NCBI RefSeq assembly: GCF_004216555.1
Contig: NZ_SGWQ01000004.1
Location: 62,001 to 126,000, forward strand
Direction of reading: 5' to 3'
DNA: 64,000 nt
From: Herbihabitans rhizosphaerae
GTDB lineage: Bacteria; Actinomycetota; Actinomycetes; Mycobacteriales; Pseudonocardiaceae
The translations under genes and the position numbers were made by a program. Under the pieces are notes generated by a model. It was not told the DNA's origin, did not search any database, and saw nothing but the letters and a program-made list of their open reading frames with translations. Shown in pieces: positions 26,324 to 36,615 of this stretch. How positions within the stretch are numbered: the first letter of the stretch is position 1; each line of letters begins with the position of its first letter.

Positions 26324-27583
26324 GTGGATCTCGTGGACAAGCTGACTCGCAGGCGGTTCCTCACCATGTCGGGGGTGACCGCGGCCGGCGCGCTCGCCGT
26401 GGGCGCGACCCAGGTGAACTGGGACGACCTGCTCACCGCCGCCGAGCGTGACCCGCTGCCGCCGGACGCCGGCGTGCTCGTCGTGGTCACGCTGTACGGC
26501 GGCAACGACGGGCTGAACACCGTCGTCCCGGCGGGCGATCGCGCCTACCAGGACGCGCGCCCGGCTCTCGCGTACAAGCCGAACGAGGTGCTCGATCTCG
26601 GTGAGGGGCTGGGGCTGAACCCGGGCATGAAGGGCCTCAAGAGCCTGTGGGACGAGCGGAGGCTGGCCGTCGTGCGCGGTGTGGGCTATCCGAAGCCGGA
26701 CCGCAGCCACTTCCGCTCGATGGCGATCTGGCAGACCGCCTCGCCGCAGACGCAGAGCCGCACCGGGTGGGTCGGCCGCTGGCTGGACACCACCGGCGAC
26801 GATCCGCTGCGCGCGGTGTCCGTCGAGCCGGTGCTCCCGCCGTTGCTTGCGGGGGAGAAGACGGCCGGCGCGTGCCTGCCGGCCAGCGGGCTGAACCTGC
26901 CGAAAGGCCAGCTCGGTGCGGCGTTCCGGGCGCTCGGCACGCCGTCGCCCGGCGAGGGTGCCGAGCAGGCGCTGGCCGCGAAGTCGGTGACCGATCTGCA
27001 TCGTGCGGCCGAGGTGCTCGGCGCGGCGCTGCGGGAGAGCAAGGAGCAGGAGGACCACGACTTCGACGAGGAGCGCAACAAGGGTGCCTCGGCCGGCGGG
27101 GGCGGTGGGCTCGCCGGGCAGTTGGACCTGATCGCCGGCCTGGTCGAGGTGGGCGTGCCGACCCGGGTGTACTCCACGTCGCTCGGCGGGTTCGACACGC
27201 ACGCCGACGAGCGCGGCACCCAGCAGCGGCTGCTCACCGAGCTGGACGTGGCGCTGTCCGGGTTCGCCCGGCGGCTGGCGACGACCGATCGCGGCCGGCA
27301 GGTCGTGGTGCTGGTGTACTCCGAGTTCGGGCGCAGGGTGCGGGCCAACGGTAGCCAGGGCACCGACCACGGCACGGCCGGCCCGCTGTTCGTGCTGGGC
27401 GACCAGGTGCGCGGCGGGTTCCACGGCGAGCAGCCCAGCCTGACCGACCTGGACGACGGTGATCTCAAGGCGACCGTGGACTTCCGCGACGTGTACGGAT
27501 CGATGCTGGAACGGGTGCTCGGCGCGGACGCCGGACGGGTGATCGGCGATCACCGCGGCCGGCTGGACGCGGTGATCACCTAG
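26324..27583 (+). CDS. DUF1501 domain protein, Tat-exported
   Basis: The 419-residue protein has a twin-arginine signal near its start, LTRRRFLTMSGVTAAGALAV. VVVTLYGGNDGLNTVVP follows, then the alkaline-phosphatase-like core with SHFRSMAIWQTA, GGFDTHADE, VYSEFGRRVRANGSQGTDHG and GPLFVLGDQVRGG. The His/Asp set suggests a metal-dependent sulfatase-like fold. GTG codons at 26324 and 26333 are both possible starts. Co-transcribed with DUF1800; the pair probably acts together outside the membrane. Confidence 0.9.
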   Translation: MDLVDKLTRRRFLTMSGVTAAGALAVGATQVNWDDLLTAAERDPLPPDAGVLVVVTLYGGNDGLNTVVPAGDRAYQDARPALAYKPNEVLDLGEGLGLNPGMKGLKSLWDERRLAVVRGVGYPKPDRSHFRSMAIWQTASPQTQSRTGWVGRWLDTTGDDPLRAVSVEPVLPPLLAGEKTAGACLPASGLNLPKGQLGAAFRALGTPSPGEGAEQALAAKSVTDLHRAAEVLGAALRESKEQEDHDFDEERNKGASAGGGGGLAGQLDLIAGLVEVGVPTRVYSTSLGGFDTHADERGTQQRLLTELDVALSGFARRLATTDRGRQVVVLVYSEFGRRVRANGSQGTDHGTAGPLFVLGDQVRGGFHGEQPSLTDLDDGDLKATVDFRDVYGSMLERVLGADAGRVIGDHRGRLDAVIT

Positions 27584-27628
27584 GCACCGGATCCCTTGGG
27601 GTGCAAGACTTTCCACTACGGTGAGTTC

Positions 27629-28171
27629 ATGTTCGTGAAAGTCTGCGGTCTGACCACCGAGGAGCAGATCGACTGGGCCGTCGATCTCGGCTATTCCGCC
27701 ATCGGCGTCGTCGGCACTCCGCGTAGTAAACGCCATTGCGAGCACTCGAGAGCACGTGTGCTCGCCGACTACGCGCGTGGCCGGATCACGACCTTCGTCG
27801 TGGCGCTCGACATGGCCGAGGTGACCGATCTGGTCGAACACTTCGATGTCGTGCAGCTCTACCAATGGGTCGAGCTGCCTAATCTGGCCTTTTGTTCGTC
27901 GAGTGAGCCCAGCCCCGGTCAAGAATACGAATACTTCTTCTACGATGCGAGCGCCGGCTCGGGAAACTATTCCGCATTTCCGGATTGGGTTCGCGAATTG
28001 CCTGGTCAGGTGGTGCTGGCTGGTGGTCTGAACGCGGAGAACGTGGCAGGCGTGATCGCCGACCATCGCCCCTTCGGAGTGGACGTGTCGAGTTCCGTGG
28101 AGTCGGCTCCGGGCGTCAAGAGCTACGAATCGATGAAGCGGTTCAAACAGGCGGTCAGGGCTGCGGATTAG
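27629..28171 (+). CDS. trpF: TrpF-like phosphoribosylanthranilate isomerase
   Basis: The 180-residue TIM-barrel protein starts [20 protein letters not shown], with the catalytic Cys of the VKxCGLT block. A candidate catalytic Asp lies in YFFYDASAG. The C-terminal phosphate-binding elements [12 protein letters not shown] and [17 protein letters not shown] are clear. It is shorter than usual TrpF (about 200 residues) and the segment after strand 2 ([20 protein letters not shown]) is divergent. Third positions are less GC-rich than the neighbours, suggesting transfer. It converges on trpD with a 4-base overlap. Actinobacteria normally use the bifunctional PriA, so a separate TrpF is notable. Confidence 0.8.
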   Translation: MFVKVCGLTTEEQIDWAVDLGYSAIGVVGTPRSKRHCEHSRARVLADYARGRITTFVVALDMAEVTDLVEHFDVVQLYQWVELPNLAFCSSSEPSPGQEYEYFFYDASAGSGNYSAFPDWVRELPGQVVLAGGLNAENVAGVIADHRPFGVDVSSSVESAPGVKSYESMKRFKQAVRAAD

Positions 28172-29211
28172 CTGGCGAGACTGGTGGAGCGAGCCGCCCA
28201 GCGGGCCAGGAGTTCGGCGCCGGCGCCGGAGTCGACGGCCTCGCTCACTTGCTGGTGACCCGCGCGCAGATCGGCCGCGAGGTCGCCGGTCAGTCCCCGG
28301 TGGGTGGCCACCGCGGCCGCCGCGTTGAGCAGCACCGCGTCGCGCACCGGCCCGCGCTCGCCGGCCAGCAGGGCGCGCACCACCTCGGCGTTCACCGCGG
28401 CGTCGCCCCCGGCCAGCGCGTCCGGCGTCACCAGCGGGATGTCCACCATGGCCGGATCGATGCTGTCCAGGCGCACCGTCCCGCCGGAGACCGCCCACAC
28501 CGTGGTGGTGGTCGTGGTGGTGATCTCGTCCAGTCCGTCGTCGCCGCGCACCACCAGCACGCTGCCGCCGCGCTTGGCGAACACCTCCGCCACCACCGGC
28601 GCGACCCGCTCGTTGGCGCACCCGACCAGGCCGGCGTTCGGCTGCGCCGGGTTGGTCAGCGGCCCGAGCACGTTGAACGCCGTGGGGATGCCGATCTCGC
28701 GGCGGGTCGGGCCGGCGTGCCGCAGCGCCGGGTGGAACGCGGGCGCGAAGCAGAACCCGATACCCAGCTCGTCGACGCAGGCGCGCACCGCCTCCGGCGT
28801 CAGCTCGATCGCGACGCCCAGCTCCTCGAGCACATCCGCGGTGCCGCACTGGGACGACGCCGCCCGGTTGCCGTGCTTGACCACCGGCACTCCGGCCGCG
28901 GCGGTCACCAGCGCGCTCATCGTGGAGATGTTGACCGTGCCGGCCTGGTCGCCGCCGGTGCCGACGATGTCCACCGCGCGGATGTCCACGTGCACCCGCC
29001 GCGCGTGCGACAGCATCGCCTCCGCGAGGCCGGCGATCTCCTCCGGCGTCTCGCCCTTGGCGCGCAGCGCGACCATGAACGCGGCGATCTGCGCGGACGA
29101 CGCGCTGCCGGACATGATCTGGTCCATCGCCCAGGTGGTGTCCGAGGCTGACAGGTCGGTGGCGGCGACGAGCTGGTTCAGCAGTGCGGGCCAGGTTCTG
29201 GCGTCGGCCAT
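28168..29211 (-). CDS. trpD: anthranilate phosphoribosyltransferase
   Basis: The 347-residue enzyme couples anthranilate with PRPP in tryptophan synthesis. Seen are [23 protein letters not shown] (around 80; PRPP-binding GTGGD and NxST), [22 protein letters not shown] (around 110), [13 protein letters not shown] and [13 protein letters not shown]. Length is normal. By synteny it is Rv2192c. The other trp genes are not in the window. Confidence 0.96.
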   Translation of the reverse strand: MADARTWPALLNQLVAATDLSASDTTWAMDQIMSGSASSAQIAAFMVALRAKGETPEEIAGLAEAMLSHARRVHVDIRAVDIVGTGGDQAGTVNISTMSALVTAAAGVPVVKHGNRAASSQCGTADVLEELGVAIELTPEAVRACVDELGIGFCFAPAFHPALRHAGPTRREIGIPTAFNVLGPLTNPAQPNAGLVGCANERVAPVVAEVFAKRGGSVLVVRGDDGLDEITTTTTTTVWAVSGGTVRLDSIDPAMVDIPLVTPDALAGGDAAVNAEVVRALLAGERGPVRDAVLLNAAAAVATHRGLTGDLAADLRAGHQQVSEAVDSGAGAELLARWAARSTSLAS

Positions 29212-29215
29212 GGCG

Positions 29216-29626
29216 CTACCCGCGGACGACGGGCAGGCGGTGCGTGCGCAGCACGTCCGCCACCGTCTCGGCGGCGGTCAGCGGGTCGAGCGGGTGCACG
29301 AGCACCGCGTCGGCCTGGGACCAGGTGGCCAGCCAGCGGTCGTCCTTGCGCCGCACGGCGACCACGATCGGGGGGCATTCGTCGATCTCGTGCCGCAGCT
29401 GCCGGGCCAGGCCGATGCCGCCGGTGGGCTGCGCCTCGCCGTCCAGGATGGCCAGGTCGATCTCGCCGGAGTCGGCCTCCATCAGCACCTCGGCGACCGT
29501 CCCGGCCTCGACATAGGTCACACGTCCGATGTCCGCGGCCGGACGGCGCCCGACAGCTGTGATGATCGTCTCGCGAACCTGCGGCCGGTGACTGAACACC
29601 AGGATCTTCAGCGGCGAGGTGGTCAT
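29216..29626 (-). CDS. receiver-domain-like protein without output domain
   Basis: The 136-residue protein resembles a CheY-like fold: [20 protein letters not shown] at the start, [23 protein letters not shown] (the aspartate in the position of the phospho-acceptor), [12 protein letters not shown], and [17 protein letters not shown] in place of the canonical KP loop. The acidic pair at the N terminus is missing (HR instead of DD), so it may not be phosphorylated. GAGGA precedes the ATG. It starts 4 bases upstream of trpD and is divergent from ctaE. Confidence 0.75.
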   Translation of the reverse strand: MTTSPLKILVFSHRPQVRETIITAVGRRPAADIGRVTYVEAGTVAEVLMEADSGEIDLAILDGEAQPTGGIGLARQLRHEIDECPPIVVAVRRKDDRWLATWSQADAVLVHPLDPLTAAETVADVLRTHRLPVVRG

Positions 29627-29788
29627 CGCGTGGTCCTCTTCCGGGTCGGCGGGCGGCCTGAGGTGGCGATCGTATCCGCACGCCAGGGCGAGGTTTCGAG
29701 TAGCCCACCGGTGTGATCGACCAAACGACGACCCGAGGTGGGACTCGCCGGAGACCCGGAGGCGCAATCTCAGGTTGGCCAAGCCATA

Positions 29789-30421
29789 ATGCGTCGCGTG
29801 ACGACAGCAGCGCCTTCCATCAGCCAGCGTGTGCACTCGCTGAACCGGCCGAACATGGTCAGCGTCGGCACCATCGTCTGGCTGTCAAGCGAGCTGATGT
29901 TCTTCGCCGGCCTGTTCGCCATGTTCTTCACGGTGAAGGCGCAGAACGTCGGACCTTGGCCGCCGAACCCGCCCGGGTGGCACGAGGCGGAGCCCTTCCA
30001 TCTGAATCTGCCGTGGGCGCTCCCGTTCACGCTGGTACTGGTGGCCTCCTCGATCACCTGCCAGATCGGCGTGTTCTGCGCGGAGCGCGGCGACGTCTTC
30101 GGTCTGCGGCGCTGGTACACGATCACGCTCGTCATGGGCGCGATCTTCCTGTTCGGCCAGGTGTACGAGTACGTCCAGCTCGTCGGCGAGGGCGTGACGA
30201 TCCCGGCCAACGGCTACGGCACGGTCTTCTACCTGACCACCGGCTTCCACGGGTTGCACGTGCTCGGCGGGCTCGTCGCGTTCGTGTACCTGATCATTCG
30301 CACCAAGCTGAGCAAGTTCACGCCGGCCCAGGCCACCTCGGCGATCGTCGTGTCGTACTACTGGCACTTCGTCGACATCGTGTGGATCGGCCTGTTCGCC
30401 GTGATCTACCTCGTTCCTTGA
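29789..30421 (+). CDS. ctaE: cytochrome c oxidase subunit III
   Basis: The 210-residue protein has seven predicted helices' worth of hydrophobic sequence, with [20 protein letters not shown] near the start, [22 protein letters not shown] (conserved His) and [20 protein letters not shown] at the end. It is part of the aa3 oxidase. Starts at ATG 29789 or GTG 29798 are possible; a CATAAT hexamer at 29785-29790 would suit a leaderless mRNA beginning at the GTG. It leads the ctaE-qcrCAB operon. Confidence 0.94.
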   Translation: MRRVTTAAPSISQRVHSLNRPNMVSVGTIVWLSSELMFFAGLFAMFFTVKAQNVGPWPPNPPGWHEAEPFHLNLPWALPFTLVLVASSITCQIGVFCAERGDVFGLRRWYTITLVMGAIFLFGQVYEYVQLVGEGVTIPANGYGTVFYLTTGFHGLHVLGGLVAFVYLIIRTKLSKFTPAQATSAIVVSYYWHFVDIVWIGLFAVIYLVP

Positions 30422-30458
30422 GCCAGCCGAACCGACGCCGAACCACCACGAGGGTTAG

Positions 30459-31256
30459 ATGATCAAGAAACTACGGAGCCGCCCGAAGCTACGCAGGCGC
30501 GTGGCCTTGGCGCTGGCCATCGGTATCGGGCTGTTGTCGGTCGGCACGTTGTACAGCGTGTTGGTCCCCGAGCCGCAGACCGCGCAGGCCCAGACGGACC
30601 CGGCGGTGTTGCGCAAGGGCGAGCAGATCTACAACAACACCTGCATCAGCTGCCACGGCTCCAACCTGCAGGGCGAGTCCGGCCGCGGTCCGAGCCTGGT
30701 CGGCATCGGCGAGGCGGCCGTGTTCTTCCAGGTCTCGACCGGCCGGATGCCGATGATGTCGCAGAGCCCGCAGGCGGAGAGCAAGCCGCCGGTGCTCAAG
30801 CCGGACGAGATCGACGCGCTCGCCGCGTTCGTGCAGTCCAAGGGCGGCGGCGTGGTCATGCCGCACGAGCGGGGCGCGCAGCTGCTCGGCTCGAACTCGG
30901 CGCGCGGCGGTGAGCTGTTCCGGCTCAACTGCGCGTCCTGCCACAACTTCACCGGCCGGGGCGGCGCGCTGTCGTCCGGAAAGTTCGCTCCCGCGCTGGA
31001 CGGCGCGACGGCCGAGGAGATCTACGCGGCCATGCTGACCGGGCCGCAGAACATGCCCAAGTTCTCCGACCGGCAGCTCAGCCCGGAGGAGAAGAAGGAC
31101 ATCATCGCCTACGTCAAGTCGGTCACCGACGGGAACAACAACCCCGGCGGTAGTCCGATCGGCGGGCTCGGGCCACAGTCCGAGGGCTTTATCGCGTTCA
31201 TCGTGGGCCTCGCCGCGCTGCTCGGCGTGACCCTGTGGATTGGAAGTAAGGCATGA
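30459..31256 (+). CDS. qcrC: cytochrome bc1 complex diheme cytochrome c subunit
   Basis: The 265-residue protein has an N-terminal membrane anchor (ALALAIGIGLLSVGTLYSVL), two class I cytochrome c domains with CISCH (around residue 64) and CASCH (around 162), and a C-terminal helix (FIAFIVGLAALLGVTLWI). This diheme form links QcrB/QcrA directly to the oxidase, replacing a soluble cytochrome c. GAGGG precedes the ATG; the end overlaps qcrA by 4 bases. Confidence 0.96.
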   Translation: MIKKLRSRPKLRRRVALALAIGIGLLSVGTLYSVLVPEPQTAQAQTDPAVLRKGEQIYNNTCISCHGSNLQGESGRGPSLVGIGEAAVFFQVSTGRMPMMSQSPQAESKPPVLKPDEIDALAAFVQSKGGGVVMPHERGAQLLGSNSARGGELFRLNCASCHNFTGRGGALSSGKFAPALDGATAEEIYAAMLTGPQNMPKFSDRQLSPEEKKDIIAYVKSVTDGNNNPGGSPIGGLGPQSEGFIAFIVGLAALLGVTLWIGSKA

Positions 31257-32392
31257 GCGCCGACGGGAAGGACAAGCCGGAGCTGCCCACCGAGGCCGAG
31301 CTCGCGGAGATGGACCGGGACGAGCTGGCCACGCTCGGGATGAAGCTCGACGGCGTCGAGCTCGTCGAGTACCCGGACCCGTGGCCGGTCAAGGGCACCC
31401 GCGCGGAGAAGCGGGCCGAGCGGGCGGTCGCACTCTGGTTCGCGATCGCGGCGCTGTCCGGGCTCGCGTTCCTGGTGGCGTTCCTGTGGTGGCCGTGGAA
31501 GTACGTGGCGCCCAACGAGAGCGGCTACTTCGCGTACTCGCTGTACACGCCGGTGCTCGGGTTCACCCTTGGCCTGTCGATCGTCGCGGTCGGCGTCGGC
31601 GTGATGATGTACACGAAGAAGTTCGTCCCGCACGAGGTCGCGGTCCAGGAGCGGCACGACGGCGGATCGTCTGAGCTGGACAAGAAGACGATCGTCGCGC
31701 AGCTTTCCCACTCCGGTACCAACAGCACGATCGCCCGCCGCTCGATGATCAAGCGGGCGGCCGGCGCCGGTGTCGGCGTGGTCGGCCTCGCCGCCACCGT
31801 GTTCCCGATCGCCGGCCTGGTGCGCAACCCGCACGCCAAGGCCGACGGTAAGGACGGCGTGTGGCACACCGGCTGGAAGTCGGAGAACGGCGAGCGGGTG
31901 TTCCTGCGTCGCAACACCGGCAACCCGCACGACGTGGTGCTGGTCAAGCCGGGGGATCTGGACGCGGGCTCGATGGAGACGGTGTTCCCGTTCCGCAAGT
32001 CCGAGGAGCACGACCAGCACGCGCTGTCGCAGGCGCTCAAGCGCGGCGACAACCCGGTGATGCTGATCCGCCTGCGGACCGAGGACGCCCGCAAGGTGGT
32101 CAAGCACGAGGGCCAGGAAGACTTCAACTACGGCGACTTCTACGCCTACACGAAGATCTGCAGCCACCTCGGCTGTCCGACCTCGCTGTACGAGCAGCGC
32201 ACGAACCGGATCCTCTGCCCGTGCCACCAGTCGCAGTTCGACGCTCTGGAGTACGCCAAGCCGATCTTCGGACCGGCCACCCGCAAGCTGGCCCAGCTGC
32301 CGATCGCGGTGGACGAGGAGACTGGCTACTTCTACGCCAGAAGTGATTTCATTGAAGCGGTGGGGCCGGCCTTCTGGGAGCGGAAGTCATGA
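31253..32392 (+). CDS. qcrA: Rieske iron-sulfur subunit of the cytochrome bc1 complex
   Basis: The 379-residue protein has an acidic N-terminal extension (about 60 residues), three transmembrane segments, as is typical of the actinobacterial form, and a C-terminal Rieske domain. The [2Fe-2S] ligands are in CSHLGC (around residue 303) and CPCHQSQFD (around 322). It is translationally coupled on both sides through 4-base overlaps with qcrC and qcrB. Confidence 0.96.
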   Translation: MSADGKDKPELPTEAELAEMDRDELATLGMKLDGVELVEYPDPWPVKGTRAEKRAERAVALWFAIAALSGLAFLVAFLWWPWKYVAPNESGYFAYSLYTPVLGFTLGLSIVAVGVGVMMYTKKFVPHEVAVQERHDGGSSELDKKTIVAQLSHSGTNSTIARRSMIKRAAGAGVGVVGLAATVFPIAGLVRNPHAKADGKDGVWHTGWKSENGERVFLRRNTGNPHDVVLVKPGDLDAGSMETVFPFRKSEEHDQHALSQALKRGDNPVMLIRLRTEDARKVVKHEGQEDFNYGDFYAYTKICSHLGCPTSLYEQRTNRILCPCHQSQFDALEYAKPIFGPATRKLAQLPIAVDEETGYFYARSDFIEAVGPAFWERKS

Positions 32393-34017
32393 GTGGATTG
32401 ACAAGGCCCACGAAGCAGACCAACGCGGCGCAGCGAGCCGCGGGGGCGGCCGCCACCTGGGCCGACGACCGGTATCACATGGCCTCCGGCCTGCGCCGGG
32501 CCATGAACAAGGTGTTCCCGTCGCACTGGTCGTTCCTGCTCGGCGAGATCGCCCTCTACAGCTTCATCGTGCTGCTGCTGTCCGGCACGTACCTCGCGCT
32601 GTTCTTCGACCCCTCGATGCAGGAGGTCGTCTACGACGGCTCGTTCGTGAACCTGCGCGGTCTGGAGATGTCGCGGGCTTACGAGTCGACGCTGCAGATC
32701 TCCTTCGACGTGCGCGGCGGCCTGTTCGCCCGCCAGGTGCACCACTGGTCGGCGCTGCTGTTCATGGGCGCGATCGTGCTGCACATGTTCCGCGTGTTCT
32801 TCACCGGCGCGTTCCGCCGGCCGCGCGAGGTCAACTGGGTGATCGGCATCCTGTTGTTCCTGCTCGGCTGCACCGAGGGCCTGTTCGGCTACTCGCTGCC
32901 GGACGACCTGCTCTCCGGCGCCGGCATGCGGATCACCTCGGGCCTGCTGTTGTCGGTCCCGGTGCTCGGCACGTGGACACACTGGATCCTGTTCGGCGGG
33001 GAATTCCCGGGCACCGAGCTGATTCCACGCATCTACACGCTGCACATCCTGCTGATCCCGGGAATCATGCTGGCGCTGATCGCGGTGCACGTGGGCCTGG
33101 TCTGGTACCAGAAGCACACGCAGTTCCCCGGCGTGCGGCAGAAGGAGACCAACGTCGTCGGCGTGCGGATCATGCCGGTGTTCGCGCTCAAGGCCGGCGC
33201 GTTCACCGCGATCGTGATCGGCGTGACCGCGATCCTCGGCGGGTTGTTCCAGATCAACCCGATCTGGAACTTCGGACCGTTCAGCGCGGCGAACGTATCG
33301 GCGGGCACCGTGCCCGACTGGTATATGGGCTGGACGGACGGCCTGCTGCGATTGTGGCCGGCGTGGGAGGTCTATCTCGGGGACTACATGATCCCGGCGC
33401 CGTTCTTCCCGTTCATGGCCGGTCTACCACTGCTGACCGGAATCGCCGCGGCCTATCCGTGGATCGAACGCAGGATGAACCGCGACTACGCGCACCACAA
33501 CCTGCTGCAGCGGCCGCGCGACGTTCCGGTGCGCACCTCGCTCGGCGCCATGGCGATCACCTACTTCATGGTGTCGCTGTTGTCCGCCGCGAACGACGTG
33601 CTCGCCGACAAGTTCCACATCTCGCTGAACGCGACGACGTGGATGGGTCGCATCGGCATCCTGCTGCTGCCGCCGCTGGCGTACTTCATCACCTACCGGT
33701 TGTGCCTCGGCCTGCAGCGGGCCGACCGCGAGGTGCTGGAGCACGGTGTGGAGACCGGCATCATCAAGCGGCTGCCGCACGGCGAGTTCATCGAGTTGCA
33801 CCAGCCGCTCGGTCCGGTGGACGACCACGGGCACCCGATTCCGCTGGAGTACCAGGGCACTCCGGTGCCCAAGCGGATGAACCAGCTCGGCGCGGCCGGT
33901 CACCCGGTGGTCGGCACGCTGATGCGGCCGGACCCGGTGGAGGAGACCACCGCGCTGGAGAAGGCGCGCTCCGAGCAGAACGGCTCCGAGAACGGTTCGG
34001 AGAACGGCAAGCACTAA
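32389..34017 (+). CDS. qcrB: cytochrome b subunit of the cytochrome bc1 complex
   Basis: The 542-residue membrane protein binds two b hemes and the quinone sites. Heme-ligating His residues are in [20 protein letters not shown] (around 117-132), and [23 protein letters not shown] (read around 222-244). The C-terminal cytosolic tail of about 120 residues after the last helix is typical for actinobacteria. A short [12 protein letters not shown] repeat ends the protein. Last gene of the ctaE-qcrCAB operon, followed by a strong hairpin. Confidence 0.96.
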   Translation: MSGLTRPTKQTNAAQRAAGAAATWADDRYHMASGLRRAMNKVFPSHWSFLLGEIALYSFIVLLLSGTYLALFFDPSMQEVVYDGSFVNLRGLEMSRAYESTLQISFDVRGGLFARQVHHWSALLFMGAIVLHMFRVFFTGAFRRPREVNWVIGILLFLLGCTEGLFGYSLPDDLLSGAGMRITSGLLLSVPVLGTWTHWILFGGEFPGTELIPRIYTLHILLIPGIMLALIAVHVGLVWYQKHTQFPGVRQKETNVVGVRIMPVFALKAGAFTAIVIGVTAILGGLFQINPIWNFGPFSAANVSAGTVPDWYMGWTDGLLRLWPAWEVYLGDYMIPAPFFPFMAGLPLLTGIAAAYPWIERRMNRDYAHHNLLQRPRDVPVRTSLGAMAITYFMVSLLSAANDVLADKFHISLNATTWMGRIGILLLPPLAYFITYRLCLGLQRADREVLEHGVETGIIKRLPHGEFIELHQPLGPVDDHGHPIPLEYQGTPVPKRMNQLGAAGHPVVGTLMRPDPVEETTALEKARSEQNGSENGSENGKH

Positions 34018-34026
34018 GGCTGCACG

Positions 34027-34062
34027 ACGAAGGCCGGTCACCACACGGTGGCCGGCCTTCGT
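34027..34062. terminator. hairpin terminator after qcrB
   Basis: The arms 34027-34042 (ACGAAGGCCGGTCACC) and 34047-34062 (GGTGGCCGGCCTTCGT) pair over 16 bases with a single G-T wobble and a 4-base loop. It lies between qcrB and the convergent AsnC-like gene and can serve both. Confidence 0.75.
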
Positions 34063-34087
34063 GCTGTCTGAGGGTGGAACTCGCGGG

Positions 34088-34369
34088 TTACTCCTGCGCG
34101 CCGAGGGAGAAGGCGGCGTCGGTGTCGGCGCTGGAGTAGGAGCGGAACGCGATGTGCGTGTCGGTGTCCAGCACGCCGTCCACGCGGCTGATCTTGCCGG
34201 GGATGAGTGCGGCCAGGTCCTCGTGCTCGGCGACCTTGACCATCGTGATCAGGTCCACGTCGCCCGCGCACGAGTACACCTCGACCACCCCGTCGATGTC
34301 CGCGATGGCCTGTGCCGTCTCGGGAATGCTCTCCGCCGCCGCACGGATCAGCACGAACGCCGTGATCAC
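34088..34369 (-). CDS. stand-alone Lrp/AsnC ligand-binding (RAM) domain protein
   Basis: The 93-residue protein starts VITAFVLIRAAAESIPETAQAI and continues DIDGVVEVYSCAGDVDLITMVKV, which is the alpha/beta RAM fold of Lrp/AsnC regulators. No DNA-binding helix-turn-helix precedes it. TTGGAGG lies 5 bases before the GTG at 34369, fixing the start. Such proteins may bind amino acids as free dimers or modulate full-length Lrp proteins. Confidence 0.85.
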   Translation of the reverse strand: MITAFVLIRAAAESIPETAQAIADIDGVVEVYSCAGDVDLITMVKVAEHEDLAALIPGKISRVDGVLDTDTHIAFRSYSSADTDAAFSLGAQE

Positions 34370-34435
34370 GTTGTCCTCCAAGGAATTCGGGTACGCCCAG
34401 CCTAACGGGGCGGTGTCGGCTGCCATCATCGGTGC

Positions 34436-34855
34436 ATGCCTGACGCCGACCGTGAGTCGAGGTGCCGCCGCTGCGGTCAGCCTGTCCGGATCTACCGGGA
34501 CAGCTACGAGGTCTTCGAGCGGATGCACTACGTGTGCTTCCACTACGAGTTCGAGCACGACGTGTCCAATCCGGACGCGGATCCGGACGAGGATTGCGGT
34601 GACCCTGGGTGTCCGTCGGCGCCGGCGGCCCGGCAGAAGGATCGAATGGCCGCGGCGGTGCGGCAGTTGATCGAGGAGTGGGCGGACGGCCCACCCGCGA
34701 ACTGGGACAACCATTCGCTGCCGGACTATCTGGGGGCGCTCGCCGGATGGCTGGACGACTGCGAGGGCTACTACGCCGGTCGCGGTGTTCCGATTCCGTG
34801 GAACGGGTGGGAGGTCATGCGGGCGGCGTTCCGTGCGGCGACGGTGTACGAGTAG
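34436..34855 (+). CDS. putative zinc-ribbon protein with DUF7660-like C terminus
   Basis: The 139-residue protein has CRRCGQ near the start and CGDPGC around residue 60, which could form a zinc site. The C-terminal half LPDYLGALAGWLDDCEGYYA and WEVMRAAFRAATVYE resembles small DUF7660-like domains; the assignment is from memory. Its last 41 bases overlap the convergent exonuclease gene. Function unknown. Confidence 0.65.
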   Translation: MPDADRESRCRRCGQPVRIYRDSYEVFERMHYVCFHYEFEHDVSNPDADPDEDCGDPGCPSAPAARQKDRMAAAVRQLIEEWADGPPANWDNHSLPDYLGALAGWLDDCEGYYAGRGVPIPWNGWEVMRAAFRAATVYE

Positions 34856-36536
34856 CCGCTCGCGCCGCCCAGTCGCGCCAATTCGCGGCCGAGGCGGCCG
34901 GCTCGGACCACGGCTCGGCGCACCGCACCATCCGGGTGCCCGGCGTGGACAGCCACCGCAGCAGCAGGCCCGCCTCCTCGGCCGGCGCGCCGTAGAGCGG
35001 CCCCGGCCCGGGCAGCACGGTCTCCGCGGAGGCCACCAGCAGGTCCACCACCGGCATCGGCGCCACGCCGTGCGCCGCGTTGCCCGCCGACGCGAGCCGC
35101 CCGTGCCGCACCACCGCGAAGTCCCAGCCGCCCCGCTGGTCGGCCCGCGCGGCGACCAGCTCCGGAATGCGCGCCAGCGCGGTCAGCCGCTGCGTGCGGT
35201 CCAGCGCGCGGATCAGCGCGGCGAGCCGGTCACGAGCGTCGCGTGCCTGCTCGAAGCGCTCGGCCTCGGCCAGCGTGGCGAGCCGCTTCTCCAAGCGCCG
35301 CAACGGATCCTGCCGTGCGCCCGCGATCAGCTCGGTGAGCGTGGCGACGTTCGGCGCGTACTCCTCGACGACCTGGTGGCCGGCGCACGGCGCGGCGCAC
35401 CGGCCCAGCTCGTAGAGCGCGCACGGGCCGGCCGACGCGCCCCGCGCCGGGATCCGCTGCGTGCACGGCCGCACTCCGGTGGCGTCCTGCAGCGCGGCCA
35501 CCACGGCGTCCGCGGTCCGCCGGGAGCGCATCGGCCCGAGCGCGCCGTCGCGGGGCGTGCGCACCACCGACAGCCGAGGGAACGCCTCCTCGGTGAGCGC
35601 CACCCACCAGCCGTGCTTCGGGTTGCGCGAGCGCCGGTTGTACGTGGGCCGGTGTGCGGCCAGCAGCCGCAGCTCGCGCACCTGGGCCTCCAGCGCGTGC
35701 GAGCACTCCACGACGTCCACGGTGGTGGCCAGCGTCACCATCTCGCGCAGCCGCCGGCGCGTCTCGCTCGCGGTGAAGTACTGCCGCACCCGCCGTTTCA
35801 GGTTGGACGCCGTGCCGACGTAGAGCACCTCGCGGTTGGGCCCGAGGAAGGAGTACACCCCGGGCGTGTCCGGCAGACCGGACGCGAGGTGCCGCTTGCG
35901 CCGCTGCGTCGGGGTCACGTCCGGGATGTAGTCGAGCAGCTCCTCCAGCGACTGCACGCCGACCGAACCGACCCGCTCCAGCAGCGCGTGCAGCACGTCG
36001 ACGGTGGCCCGCGCGTCCATCAGCGCGCGGTGGTTCGGTGTGGTGGACGCGCGGAACAGCGTCGCCAGCGCGGACAGCCGGCAGCTCGGCGCCTCGTCGC
36101 GGGACAGCACCCGGCGCGCCAGCTTCACCGTGCACACCACGGCCGGCTTGGGCCACGGGTAGCCGTGCCGCCCGCACGCCGTGCGCAGGAACCCGATGTC
36201 GAACCCGGCGTTGTGCGCGACCAGCGTGGCACCCGAGGCGAACTCCAGGAACGCGGGCAACACCTCGTCGAACGGGGGAGCGGTGTGCACCATCGCCTGG
36301 GTGATCCCGGTGAGCGTGACGATCTCCGGCGGGATCGGCCCGCCGGGGTTGACCAGCGTGGCGAACTCGCCGATCACCTCGCCGCCGCACACCTTGACCG
36401 CGCCGATCTCGGTGATCGCGTCGGTCGCCGCGCTGCCGCCGGTGGTCTCCAGGTCGAACACGACGAATGTGGTGGACCGCAGCGGGGTGCCCAGCTCGTC
36501 GAAGGTCAACTGCTCCCGTGTGGTCACCGCGGTCAT
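34815..36536 (-). CDS. DEDD exonuclease fused to GIY-YIG/UvrC-N nuclease
   Basis: The 573-residue fusion has an N-terminal DnaQ-like 3'-5' exonuclease: FVVFDLETTGG (around 26; DxE), LVAHNAGFDIGFLR (around 106) and HRALMDARATVDVL (around 170). A GIY-YIG nuclease follows, PGVYSFLGPNREVLYVGTA and NLKRRVRQYF (around 228-255), then CTQRIPARGASAGPCALYELGRCAAPC and a UVR-like helix pair (ERFEQARDARDRLAALIRAL). It resembles the Cho/UvrC N-terminal half and is the ortholog by position of Rv2191. It is probably a repair nuclease that incises and trims damaged DNA. Confidence 0.92.
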   Translation of the reverse strand: MTAVTTREQLTFDELGTPLRSTTFVVFDLETTGGSAATDAITEIGAVKVCGGEVIGEFATLVNPGGPIPPEIVTLTGITQAMVHTAPPFDEVLPAFLEFASGATLVAHNAGFDIGFLRTACGRHGYPWPKPAVVCTVKLARRVLSRDEAPSCRLSALATLFRASTTPNHRALMDARATVDVLHALLERVGSVGVQSLEELLDYIPDVTPTQRRKRHLASGLPDTPGVYSFLGPNREVLYVGTASNLKRRVRQYFTASETRRRLREMVTLATTVDVVECSHALEAQVRELRLLAAHRPTYNRRSRNPKHGWWVALTEEAFPRLSVVRTPRDGALGPMRSRRTADAVVAALQDATGVRPCTQRIPARGASAGPCALYELGRCAAPCAGHQVVEEYAPNVATLTELIAGARQDPLRRLEKRLATLAEAERFEQARDARDRLAALIRALDRTQRLTALARIPELVAARADQRGGWDFAVVRHGRLASAGNAAHGVAPMPVVDLLVASAETVLPGPGPLYGAPAEEAGLLLRWLSTPGTRMVRCAEPWSEPAASAANWRDWAARAATRTPSPHGTPPA

Positions 36537-36615
36537 GGCCGCAACGTAACGCCGTGCACCGACAACGCCGGGTATTCCACGCGTGCCCTGGACGCCGCTC
36601 GACTAGCCTTGACCG

